Shown here piece after piece: positions 21,301 to 30,514 of a DNA stretch of 30,514 bases. Location: NCBI GenBank assembly GCA_003254885.1, contig QANT01003794.1, positions 1-30,514 of the forward strand, written 5' to 3'. Both the position numbers and the translations under genes were made by a program. The notes under the pieces are model-generated. The model saw only the letters and a program-made list of their open reading frames with translations, searched no databases and was not told where the DNA came from. The DNA is from Purshia tridentata. Taxonomy: Eukaryota; Streptophyta; Magnoliopsida; Rosales; Rosaceae. The number at the start of each line of letters is the position of its first letter. Positions within the stretch are counted from its first letter, which is position 1.

Positions 21301-22545
21301 TATCCCTCATATGCTGCCTTCTTTTTATAACATGTATATGACATGAGACCCACTTTATTTATAAAAAAAAAAGCGTAGTACATGTACATGCAATGACCTT
21401 TCGTGCTCATAAATGTGAAAACCTGGAGAAATTTTTTTATTTCAGTACGAACCCATATGATATACGACATTATTTTCATAACATGTAAGTAGTAGGACCC
21501 ATTATAATAGAAAAATTAAATTCATTCAAGAACTTAATTGCTATACCAGAAAAGTTGTGATTATATAAAGGTTGACCAGTGAGGCAGTGACCAGTTTGAT
21601 CGATCCTGTCTGTAAGGTTCCTCAACATGGTGCAGTAGTATTAATAGCAGTACCTGAGGGAAATGGGTAGCTGCAAATTGCCACACAAATAATGACATAA
21701 AAATCATATAAAATTTGCACAAACTAAGACCCAATTCCCATAAAATATTAGAGACAGTGAGACAAAATCTATCAGTTAGATGAGCAACCACTTATTACAA
21801 ATTTACAATAGAAGCAGATCAAGCAGACATAGAAGCAACGTGAACAGCTTCGGGAACATCAGGTGTGCCTATTTTATTGTACCAAAAGAAAGAGATCATC
21901 GGATTCCAAACCTCCCCATTTTCCATTTTTTTTCTATTTTTGGGTTTTTCTTGATACAGCCATTACGTATCACACACCATTAGGCTTTAATCTTATTTTA
22001 TTATTAATCTAGAAGACTATAGTACTCGAGCTTAATATAATATGGTCCGCAAAGTCTGTTTTACATATATATATTAAATTGGTTCCATAATTTTCAACTA
22101 ATACAAGCTTTTTTTATGCTCTGTTGAGAAAAGAATTTGTCTGTGTGACATATTTTGTCCGTTTGTCGGCCTATCAAAACACCGGGAATATTGGTTACTT
22201 GTTCATCTTCTCAATTATTTTCACTTCTGCTACTTCCTTGAAATGGTCATTTTTAATTCGTATGCCTTATAATCCCATTTCATGCATTTTTAATCTTTTT
22301 ATGTCTAAATTAATTTAGTTATTTTATTCAGCATGCATTCCTCACACGTTAAAGTACTAATGGGGTCGATGTGAAAAGCATAATCTTGCTGCGTAAATGT
22401 CTGTATTTGTACCATCATTGATTGCCATATTTAAATGCAATATGCATATTCCTATATACCACATATATAGCTTTGTGAAATACATATGTAAGAATGTGAT
22501 GGTTAAGAAAATGGGGAGACCAATGTTGAGTTGTTTTAGAATATT

Positions 22546-22598
22546 CATCACATTCAAGCTTTGATTATTCGAATAATGATCAAAGCTTGAATGTGATG
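22546..22598. repeat. Strong inverted repeat / hairpin
   Basis: CATCACATTCAAGCTTTGA (22546-22564) is perfectly complementary to TCAAAGCTTGAATGTGATG (22580-22598). Inside, TTATTC (22565-22570) pairs with GAATAA (22571-22576), leaving only a three-base bulge (TGA, 22577-22579) on one side. A 19-base perfect arm plus 6 more base pairs is far beyond chance. It is shorter than usual plant microRNA precursors, and the arms match no conserved microRNA I know. It may be a snap-back from a transposon or an aberrant repair event. Confidence 0.8.
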
Positions 22599-25500
22599 GT
22601 TCTTTATGCCCGTTTGTTATATACTTTTTTGGTCTATTCCAACCCAGACAAGGTTTGATTTTCATTGATTGGTTTTGGCTCAAACAAGTTGAATATAAAT
22701 TTGCATTTATATATATACTGTGCATGAGAGTGATTATATATGCACTCTGTTCTTGATGTTGTTTTATTAATAATTAATTTGTAGACTTTGGATGATGGAT
22801 ATAGAACGTGTAATTAATCTATAAACTATTTCTCTACACACAAAAATTCTATTTCTTTGATTTAATTTTCTATGCATGATTGATAGGATTTTGTCTTGTT
22901 CCCTATAGTTAAAGAAGGAAAAGACATGATCAACTGTGAAACTGATGATTCAAAAAGAAAGAGTAATATTTGTTTATATACCATTTAGTGGGATAGAGTT
23001 GTCTTGGAAGATCTCTGTGAATCAAAGAAAGTGATCTTGTAATCGAACTGATATATTGCTTATGGTTTAAGGTTAATATTAATTTTTAAGTGATCACCAA
23101 TTAATTATTGTTGACAACTTCTGATCTATAAATCAGTCCATACAACACTGAAAGATACTTTGAGACAATTCCGAATATCTAAGGAATTAAGCTAAAAATT
23201 TGGCCCACATGCAAGATCTACAAAGTGGGGATTATCACTAATTTACATGTGATTAAGTAGTGTACTTAACCACCAAATTCTATGGTTCACATTTTTGTGC
23301 CCTTTAATTTTTAATTCTTCAATATAGAATCGAATATTCAACCTATACATCATGTTGTCTATCTCTGTAAGTGTGTCCAAAACTAGCTTCCAATTCAATT
23401 ATTACTTAATACTCTTCAAGCCGGCCTATACTAGCTTAGAAAATTACTTTCAAACCCTTCTCAATTTCTTTTCCTAATTACTATATCATATGAGATGATG
23501 TTCATGGCACTAGCTATACAGGAATCGAGGGATCGAGACTCAGTTTATGTGAGAGAGTTGAGAAGAAAGGTTGGAAAAAAAAATGAAAAATTAGGGTTCT
23601 AGAATATGAAACATTAGCTTAAGAGGTAGCTATAGGTACTTGCTCAAAGCCTCAAAGTTTGGCATGAACCTGAAAAATAAACAAAAGGCTCTTAAATGTG
23701 GGTTTTTGGGCTTGCACTTTTGGAGAAATGTCGAGGCTGAACAAATGCAAAACAATCCCACTTGCCGCACTTTTTGCTGGCCTTTTCTAGAACACTCAGT
23801 TTCCATGCAAACAATCATGGGTCCCCTTTTCATCAATTTCCTCTGAATAATCAACTTCTCCAAAAAGTGTGAATTGGAGTATGAAATAATCTAGAAAATC
23901 ATGTAGGCTTTTAGGAGTCTTGTTCTTTTCAATTGGGGACCCACCTCCCAATCAATTATCAGCTCCAACACTCCTTCTGCTTCCAATCTTGATGACATGT
24001 CATGCATGCACTGTTTTTTTTTAGGCCATGTGGAATTTTAGTATCAATCTAACCTGTCTCCTTCTTGTTGCTTACCCTAGCTTTAAATTTTCCCAAATCA
24101 AATTTATGAGATATTTTAAGGTGATGAACATGAAATTAATTAATTAAGTAATTCAACTTGCATATTCTGCTCCCACACTATTATGCAGAGTTCCCTTTAG
24201 TTCAATTCACTAATCACTATCATTAATGCTAGCTTAATGGTAAGTTAGCAAAGCATCCATTATCATCAGAAAATTCCATATGCTTGTCCCTGTGCAGCAG
24301 CAGTATGATGCCAATACAAGAGCATCTCCAACAGTGCAACGTGTCATTGCCATATATATTTTGACCCAGCTAGCTACCTAGCTATATAACAAATATTATA
24401 TATATATATATACAATAATGTTTAATATCATCTTTTCATATATTAGTATTTTTTTTCCCCATACGCATGATGTTCCATCAAAGCTACTATATATAGCATT
24501 TAACTTGAAGGTTCCATCTATTGGAGAATTCTTTTTGTGGGACAGAAAAATACAACAAACTGCGAACCTTAACTATTTTGAGACATTTCATCGAATTTCT
24601 TAATCTCATTTTATAAAATACGGATATACCAATATTGTTCTACGGTCCCACTCTCTAAACACAAAATTAGCACACCATTTGGGATGTTTTTGGAAAATTA
24701 AATAGAATTCCCACGAATTCAAAATACCAACTTGCAAATAGGACATTTTGAAAGGAGTAAACTCTCAAGAATATTGCATAAAATTTTTGAAATTACAGCT
24801 AAGAAGTAGAAAGTCACGAAGCCTCAATTATTGTACATTCTCAAAAACCTTATTGAATATTACTATTATTATTGTTATTATTGGTTTTCATTATATAACC
24901 ATTATTCATACTATTTATCAGTAGCGTGGTAATAGTGATCGAGGGTATGCGGCACTGTATAGTGGGCCATGAATATTTTATGAGAAGATTGCAAAAGCTT
25001 TTTTAACTGGAGATATTGGTAAGTAAAGCGTACGTAGACGAATGATACACGTTTAAAGACTCTCACGCAGTTGCAAAGATGGTGTACGCGCTTCAAATTG
25101 AAACATCCAAATTAACTTAGAGACGGATCCGATCATCACAATCAAGTTGGTACATTTTTGGCCCACATTACTCCGTACCATATATAATTGCTTTTCCACT
25201 GTTACTACCCCTCCATTGTTTTCAGTATATTAATTAGAGGCTAAAGTATATTTTTAATCCCCATATTTTGATGAGGTTAGCCCTTTTATCTTCATTCTTT
25301 TAATTTTAATATTTTTAGACCGGCACTTCATATAAAATTACAATTAAGTCCTAAGCCTAGATTTTAGTTTGAACAAATCAATGATTCGTGGCTCAACAAG
25401 GGCCATGAGTCCTAGCGACCCATGAATTGCATGCATGATGCATAATGTAGATGCTAGATACTTTTTGGCCCAACATATTTAGATCCACGTCAGGTGTATA

Positions 25501-25687
25501 CAAGGTAATAGTACTAATATAATCATATAACGAAGTTAATTTTTTTTGTGGTGCTGTATTTTATTTTTACCTTTCTCTCCTCCTAGTATATCCTCCATAA
25601 CTGAATCTTCCTAAGCTACTACTACCAAACTCACGCAGCGGAAGATCAGAGCATGGTTTTCGCTGAATGTGATGATTATATGAGAGA

Positions 25688-25706
25688 GTTGACCGTTAAA
25701 GTCAAC
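25688..25706. promoter_or_regulatory. Inverted W-box-like pair upstream of PINOID
   Basis: GTTGAC (25688-25693) and GTCAAC (25701-25706) form an inverted pair around seven bases. Each contains the WRKY core TTGAC. They lie about 290 bases before the TATA box of the kinase gene. Use is inferred. Confidence 0.3.
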
Positions 25707-25866
25707 AATTCAACACAGGGGCATTTACGTCATTGTTCCAATCAAGGAGCAAAAAGCTTCCACCCGGAGCAGTGACCACAACCCTGCACAAGCAGTGAAA
25801 CTGTGAAACCGCACGCGCAATAACTCACCAAACGCCACTTGCGGAACAGCAAGACGACCATCTCCG

Positions 25867-25872
25867 CACGTG
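25867..25872. promoter_or_regulatory. G-box CACGTG in the PINOID promoter
   Basis: A perfect CACGTG lies 107 bases before the TATA box, a typical position for bHLH/bZIP binding. The surrounding 25750-25950 is markedly GC-richer than the flanks (CACGCGC, ACCGCGTACTGCG), as in a proximal promoter. Confidence 0.4.
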
Positions 25873-25978
25873 CCGAACTGCTATTTATTTACCTTTACTG
25901 CAAAAAAATATATTTACCGTTTACCGCGTACTGCGTTACTGCGTAGCATAAATACCCCCAACCAACCATCCAACTCTG

Positions 25979-25985
25979 TATAAAA
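25979..25985 (+). promoter_or_regulatory. TATA box of the PINOID-like gene
   Basis: TATAAAA stands 479 bases before the kinase ATG. It is followed about 30 bases on by GAGTGTGAGAGAAGCC, a likely start of transcription. The intervening leader is CT-rich (ATTTCTCTCTTTC near 26060), as usual in plants. This gives a leader of about 450 bases. Confidence 0.6.
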
Positions 25986-26078
25986 CTCAAAACTCTTGAG
26001 GAGTGTGAGAGAAGCCAAAGCCACGGAGAGAGAAAACCACCAGACCAAACCAAGACCATAATTTCTCTCTTTCATTTC

Positions 26079-26105
26079 ATGCTTGGCTTTGATTACAAAC
26101 CCTAA
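26079..26105 (+). other. Upstream ORF 1 in the PINOID leader (8 codons)
   Basis: ATG 26079 opens MLGFDYKP and stops at TAA 26103-26105, inside the predicted leader. Context at -3 is A-poor. It could reduce translation of the kinase by engaging scanning ribosomes; conservation is unknown. Confidence 0.45.
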
Positions 26106-26190
26106 TTTTGAGGTCCGTCCGACCTGAAAAGCCTGCCGCTAACTTTAAGGCTCGCATTCAAAGCAGTCTCCATCGTACGGAGCTCCTTTA

Positions 26191-26250
26191 ATGGCGTCGC
26201 TTCAATTCCAGCAAAGTCCTTCCCACTCTTGCACGCAAATTTTGATCTAA
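26191..26250 (+). other. Upstream ORF 2 in the PINOID leader (19 codons)
   Basis: ATG 26191 with G at +4 opens a 19-residue peptide beginning MASLQFQQSPSHS and closes at TAA 26248-26250, 207 bases before the kinase start. It does not overlap the main ORF, so reinitiation is possible. Confidence 0.45.
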
Positions 26251-26457
26251 AAAGAAAGCCTTTTTCCAGATTCTTTGAATTTATTAAGCTTTCGGCACCA
26301 GAAAATCCCTAGGAATTTGCTTCGTATCCGATTCGCTAGCTCAAATTCATTGTTCTCTTACAGTTATTTTGATTCCTCCTCCAGAAGATATATAGCATTT
26401 CATTTTTCTTTCTCTGATCTCAGAGAACATTAGAGCTGGGTTGGAGGTGTTTCTAAG

Positions 26458-28135
26458 ATGTTAGAGCTTGGCTTCGGTCTTAGTCTTGCGCGCGACTCGG
26501 ACAGTACTGAGCTAAGTCACAGCTCGATGAGCAGCGAGAGCTGTAGCAGTTTCAGCCGCCTCTCCTTCGACGCCGCCGCCGCCACCACCACTGACCTCTC
26601 GACATCGAACGAAGGCCTGCTCCTGAAGCCTCACCGCTCCTCCGACTTCGCCTACTCCGCCATTCGCTCCAAGAAATCCGCCCTTACCTTCCGCGACTTC
26701 CACCTCCACCGCCGCATCGGCTCCGGCGACATCGGTACCGTCTACCTCTGCAGCCTCCGAACCTCCGCCGCCGACGATTGCGATTCATCATCGTGCTTCT
26801 ACGCCATGAAGGTGGTAGACAAGGAGGCCCTGGCATTGAAGAAGAAGGTGCACAGAGCCGAGATGGAGAAGAAAATCCTCAAAATGCTGGACCACCCGTT
26901 CTTGCCGACGCTCTACGCCGAGTTCGAGGCCTCGCATTTCTCTTGCATCGTTATGGAGTACTGCTCCGGCGGCGACTTGCACTCTCTCCGCCATAAACAG
27001 CCTCAGAAGCGCTTCTCTCTCAGCTCCGCAAGGTACATTCATGAATGGATAAACTGTCAAAGTCTGCGATTATTTTCTATTTCTCTTTAATATTTTTGAA
27101 AACAAATAAAATTAATATGATCACTGATGAGTCATTTGTTTGCTTTTCCTTTATTGTATTTTTGTAGCAGAGACTCAGATAAGATCATATGAGATGTTCC
27201 TATCTTGTCTGCTTTAGCTCTCTGCAAAGTCCTCTTCAATCAAAAATTAATATTAGCACCAACAGTTTTTTAAAAAATATTATAACTCGGCCAAGTCGAC
27301 TCAGTCTAACGCGGATATTTTTGAAAATTTTTGCAGGTTCTATGCAGCTGAGGTTCTGGTGGCTTTGGAGTACCTCCACATGCTGGGAATCATCTACAGG
27401 GACCTAAAACCCGAGAACGTGCTGGTCAGATCCGACGGTCACATCATGCTCTCCGACTTTGACCTATCTCTCTGCTCAGACGCAATCCCAGCCGTGGAAT
27501 CTCCTGACTCCTCTTCCGATCCTGCGTCCTTATCCACTCCATCATTCTACACCCGCCCGCACCCAACCACTACACTCACCCCCTTCTCCTGCCTCCCGAC
27601 CCGGCTGTTCCGGTCGCGCAGGGTCCAGACTTTGTCCCCCAACCGGCTCTTCGTGGCCGAGCCAGTCGCCGCCCGGTCACGCTCCTTCGTTGGGACCCAC
27701 GAGTACGTGTCCCCCGAAGTCGCCTCCGGTGGGTCCCACGGCAACGCGGTCGACTGGTGGGCTTTCGGGATCTTCCTCTACGAAATGATCTACGGTCGAA
27801 CGCCGTTCGCGGCTCCATCGAATGAGACTACACTGCGAAACATCGTTAAAAAGCCTCTTACCTTCCCAGCTTCCACGCCTTCGAGCGCGCTTGAGGGCCA
27901 CGCTCGTGACTTGATATCCGGGTGTCTGAACAAAGACCCGGACCGCCGGCTCGGCTCGAAGCGCGGAGCTGCTGACGTCAAGAAGCATTCGTTTTTTAAG
28001 GGAATTAACTTGGCTCTGGTACGGTCGGTGACGCCGCCGATGGTCCCGGGTCTAAGCAGGCAAAGCACGACGCCGTCTCATCAGAATAATAATAGTAAAA
28101 ATAGTAGACAATCTACAGCGTTCGATTACTTTTGA
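26458..28135 (+). CDS. PID: PINOID-type AGCVIII protein kinase
   Basis: Two exons, 26458-27032 and 27337-28135, joined across a 304-base GT-AG intron within Arg192. The product has 457 residues, against 438 in Arabidopsis as I recall. The N-terminus has the PINOID words SSESCSSFSRLSFDA and LKPHRSSDFAY. The kinase domain starts near 81: glycine loop IGSGDIGTVYL (87-97), lysine K118 in FYAMKVVDKEALALKKK, HRD-equivalent YRDLKPENVL (212-221), and DFD (232-234), which replaces DFG as in all plant AGCVIII kinases. An insertion of about 70 residues precedes FVGTHEYVSPEV (309-320), then DWWAFG (331-336). It ends in the FDYF hydrophobic motif that docks PDK1. PINOID phosphorylates PIN auxin carriers at the plasma membrane and steers polar auxin transport in organ and flower formation. 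Oddity: SPE (317-319) replaces the usual APE. WAG kinases are relatives, but the N-terminus and tail favour PINOID. Confidence 0.95.
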
Positions 28136-28676
28136 GAGAGGACGGCGGGATTAGCGCCACGTGTTGAGACACTCCTGCCAGATTTTGTCACTGGCAGGTA
28201 ACAGTTGTGTATATTCGGGCTGTCTTTTTATTTTCTTTTTACTTATATTTAGGTAAATATCCGAGAATTAGTATGAGAAGGAGAAAAAGCCTGTATCACG
28301 ATTCACTACTACGGTGATGCTATGTACACGTAGATGGTGTAGAGGTAGAAAGCAAGTAATAGACTAATATTATTATAGAAAAAGACTTTTGATTTGACTA
28401 CTTGGTCTTTGCTAAATGTGAAAATTCCGATGCTTTATTGAATGCCTTGGCCAGCTTTTGCTCCACGTTGGTTAAAACGATGAAGAAAATAATACTTTCG
28501 ATGACTTCTACAGTATCATAGTAAACGCTTTTACTTTTATCCTTATCGTTCTATATTCGGTGTCCATTTTTTGGTGTGTAATATAATCTCATATTAATTA
28601 ATTATGTTATTTTACTCTATAAATTTTTAATCTAAATCATTTATTTTTTTGGTTTACTCTTCAAATATATTTTTAT
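28136..28676. other. PINOID 3' flank
   Basis: No coding signal. The first 250-350 bases are likely the 3' untranslated region, with T-rich and AT-rich words near 28200-28260. A G-box-like CCACGTG occurs at about 28157-28163, just after the stop. The rest grades into AT-rich intergenic DNA. Confidence 0.4.
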
Positions 28677-28826
28677 AAAAAATTAATTAAATCACAAATT
28701 ATTTAATTACGTAGTTGTTATCAAATAAACATATAATTTTAACAATAGCTATATAAATAATTTATGATGTGTTTATTCAATAACAATTATATAATTCAAT
28801 AATTTCTAAAATTTAGTTAATTTTTT
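28677..28826. mobile_element. MITE-like imperfect inverted repeat
   Basis: The left arm, 28677-28737 (AAAAAATTAATTAAATCACA...), and the right arm, 28764-28826 (complement AAAAAATTAACTAAATTTTA...), are complementary over about 60 bases. They include TAGTTGTTATCAAATAAACA against TAATTGTTATTGAATAAACA, and the spacer is only 26 bases. This fold-back structure fits an old MITE. The pairing may extend farther outward; target duplications were not resolved. Confidence 0.55.
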
Positions 28827-29284
28827 TACGTAGATAATCTAATCTAAAAAATTAACTGTTTTAATTATAAACCTGTAGTGTAAAACAACATAACATAATA
28901 ATAATGTTGACGCACCGTGAACTTAATCCTTTATTCAAGCCTTAATTAGTTTGTAGTTCAGTTCAATAGATACCAAAACAGTTCGCAAAATTGAACTATT
29001 GAACTGAACAATTGAAGAACCATTGTGGATGCTTTAAACGGATGCAAAGTTGCACCGTGTACACACTAGACAACAAACATAAGCCAAAAAGTTTAACATC
29101 TTTAGATGAGCTTAATTATTGGATAAATAAATAAATAAATAATTTAGTTGAAATCATGTAAAGGAAAGTTAGAATGGTTTGGCATATGCCGAGGTATGGA
29201 AAAATTATTTTTTATAATTAGTATACCATTATGTAGTGTAACTAATCTAATATATCATAATATGCATGAATGTTATTAATATTA
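28827..29284. other. AT-rich intergenic DNA
   Basis: Nothing coding was recognised. It contains an (AATA)n microsatellite at about 29124-29143. The 9-base word TTAATATTA at 29276-29284 recurs at 30382-30390, flanking the repeat element to the right. Confidence 0.45.
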
Positions 29285-30381
29285 GGGTAAATTTTTCTAA
29301 ACCTCCTAACTACTAACAAACTTTTCTTAAGCCCCTACCCATTTAAGAACTCTCCCAAAATCTCCTAAAACTTATAATACCTTTTTAGCCCTTCTGACGC
29401 ACTCTGACGCGTGCTGACGCAAAATGACACGTGGCCTGATACGGACTGACGCGCGCCCAGTGTAACTGTATTTTTAAAATACAGTTACAATGAACAAACA
29501 GTTACACCTTGACTAAAAAAACAGTTACACTGAAATTGAAACTGAATTTTAGAAATACAATTACATTTAAAAATAACTACAAATAATTATACTATTAATT
29601 TTTTAAAAAGAAAAAAAAACTTGTAGGCCCATAAAAAAAAACCAGTTACATTTGAATTAAAAAACAGTTACACATTCACTAAAAAATAGCTATACCTTCA
29701 TTAAATAAACAATTACACCTTCACTAAATAAACAGTTACACTTTCACTGAAAATACAGTTACGCTGAACGTGCATTAGAACACATCAAAGAGAGTATCAA
29801 AGTGCGTCAGAACATGTCAGAACGCGTCAGAAGGGTGAAAAAGATATTACAATTTTTAGGAAATTTTGAAAGAGTTTTTAAATGGGTGAACGTTTAGACA
29901 AATTTTTTAGGAGGTTAGGGGTTTAAAGTTATGAACTAAAATAAAAAACATAAAAAAAAAATGGTATTTCTGAAATTAAAAAAATACAAATAAAATTTTA
30001 TTAAAATTAAAAACAAATAAAAAGGGTACAATTGGAATTCTAAAAAAAAAAAAGTCAACTTTAGATGGTTATAAGTTGACTAGGGGGTTTTATAAATGTT
30101 AAAGTGTATAATTTGGGAGAGTTTAATTTTGGGTGGAGGTTATGAGAGAATCAATCTCTAACTAGGGAGTTTATAAATATTTGCATTAATAAAAATAAAA
30201 AAGTAGAACTTGCCCAAAAGGGTATAATTGGAATATAATAAATATTAAAAGGGGGCTGGCTTTGAAAAGAGAGGTTTTGAGAGAGTTTAAATGAAAACTA
30301 AGGAGTTTTGGGATAGTTTAATATGAGGTGGGAGTTTAGAAATATTGTAGCTCTAATTAGGGAGTTATGGGGTATTTCCAT
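29285..30381. mobile_element. Non-autonomous DNA transposon-like element(s) with long inverted repeats
   Basis: The left end, 29300-29400 (AACCTCCTAACTACTAACAA ... CCCTTCTGACGC), is complementary to 29824-29917 (complement AACCTCCTAAAAAATTTGTC ... CACCCTTCTGACGC) at roughly 75% over 100 bases. Both arms lead inward into subterminal CTGACGC/GCGTCAG words. A further, looser copy of the same end type (ACTCCCTAATTAGAG on the - strand) lies near 30345-30375. The whole 29285-30381 is flanked by the 9-base direct repeat TTAATATTA. Long inverted repeats with a 9-base target duplication would suit a Mutator-like element. The TSD word is AT-rich and could be chance. No transposase is present. Confidence 0.55.
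29462..29765. repeat. CAGTTACA-type repeat array inside the inverted-repeat element
   Basis: About ten copies of a core like AAACAGTTACACCTTCACTA (variants CAATTACA, CAGTTACG, AGCTATAC) are spaced about 22-35 bases apart, with a gap around 29575-29640. The array begins with a perfect palindrome, GTAACTGTATTTT T AAAATACAGTTAC (29462-29488). It looks like a degenerate internal minisatellite of the transposon-like element. Confidence 0.6.
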
Positions 30382-30390
30382 TTAATATTA

Positions 30391-30514
30391 TACCTTATTA
30401 ATATAAATATATTGTTGAATACTATCTGATACGCTAGAATGGTTATATTATGTGATGGTATATCGATTATACCTAATAGTTTTTTGAGAAATGAGCCGTG
30501 GAACCCACTAAACC
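30391..30514. other. AT-rich right edge of the window
   Basis: Only 124 bases; no gene or clear repeat seen. Confidence 0.4.

Larger units (their letters stand above)
19401..25640. other. Long intergenic region (about 6 kb), no recognisable gene
   Basis: No stretch on either strand shows a known protein domain, and no tRNA or rRNA is visible. Contents are AT-rich DNA, the duplications and hairpin listed separately, an (AT)n run at about 24395-24412, and GAGCATCTCCAACAG near 24320, a word often seen at the ends of plant MITEs, with no matching second end found. RY-type CATGCATG lies near 25430. Around 25240-25330 an AATCCCCATATTTTGATG-type sequence resembles common plant transposon ends. Part of the region may hold distal control elements of the flanking genes. 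Confidence 0.5.

Noticed and set aside
22546..22598. Hairpin considered as a known microRNA gene
   Set aside because: Neither arm resembles the conserved plant microRNA families I know, and the precursor would be unusually short; kept only as an inverted repeat.
22357..22725. 122-codon ORF on the - strand across the hairpin region
   Set aside because: No family features, no neighbouring exons and composition like the surrounding AT-rich DNA; it also runs through a palindrome.
24318..24335. GAGCATCTCCAACAG, a common plant MITE end
   Set aside because: I could not find the complementary second end nearby, so no element is annotated from this word alone.
27547..28068. Several long ORFs antisense to PINOID exon 2
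   Set aside because: Shadows of a GC-rich coding exon; their residues follow from the codon bias of the kinase.
1..30514. Gene cluster, CRISPR, phage or defence-type system
   Set aside because: All genes are standard plant nuclear genes with unrelated roles, and the repeats are microsatellites, duplications or transposon-like, not spacer arrays.

Overview
The window is nuclear DNA of a flowering plant, almost certainly a eudicot and perhaps a woody rosid (the rosid guess is weak). The evidence is AT-rich intergenic sequence, genes split by GT-AG introns, a DYW-class pentatricopeptide repeat (PPR) gene, a nuclear photosystem I gene with a chloroplast transit peptide, an X8-domain wall protein and a plant-only AGC kinase. 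There is no operon, CRISPR array, phage or bacterial-type system.

Layout from left to right. (1) An intronless DYW-type PPR editing-factor gene on the + strand (855-2546), preceded by a cluster of TGGGCT/AGCCCA site II-type elements. (2) A broken, internally deleted copy of a CDC123/D123-family gene (2895 to about 3353, +), ending at a short inverted-repeat element. (3) A complete 19-exon DDB1 gene on the - strand (12724 down to 4200, 1089 codons), the adaptor of CUL4 ubiquitin ligases. (4) A 3-exon PsaK gene for photosystem I subunit X on the - strand (15211 down to 14312, 130 codons). (5) A 4-exon X8/CBM43 gene on the - strand (19133 down to 16765, 175 codons) with a signal peptide and a GPI-type tail, like the plasmodesmal callose-binding proteins. 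(6) About 7 kb without a recognisable gene, holding only short repeats, one strong hairpin and, near the end, a promoter. (7) A 2-exon PINOID-type AGCVIII kinase on the + strand (26458-28135, 457 codons) with two short upstream ORFs in its leader. (8) A repeat-rich tail with a small MITE-like element and a larger element with long terminal inverted repeats and an internal CAGTTACA-type repeat array.

All four spliced genes were rebuilt exon by exon. In each, every junction has GT and AG, phases match, and the total is a multiple of three, so they look intact. They are independent housekeeping and developmental genes rather than a pathway: organelle RNA editing, protein turnover and light/DNA-damage signalling, photosystem I antenna, cell-to-cell transport, and polar auxin transport. 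DDB1, an X8 gene and a CDC123 gene are also neighbours in Arabidopsis as I remember it (At4g05420, At4g05430, At4g05440), so the dead CDC123 copy may be a relic of a conserved block. I see no convincing new biological system. The best items for a second look are the CDC123 relic, the hairpin at 22546-22598, the PINOID upstream ORFs and SPE motif, and the inverted-repeat element at the right end.
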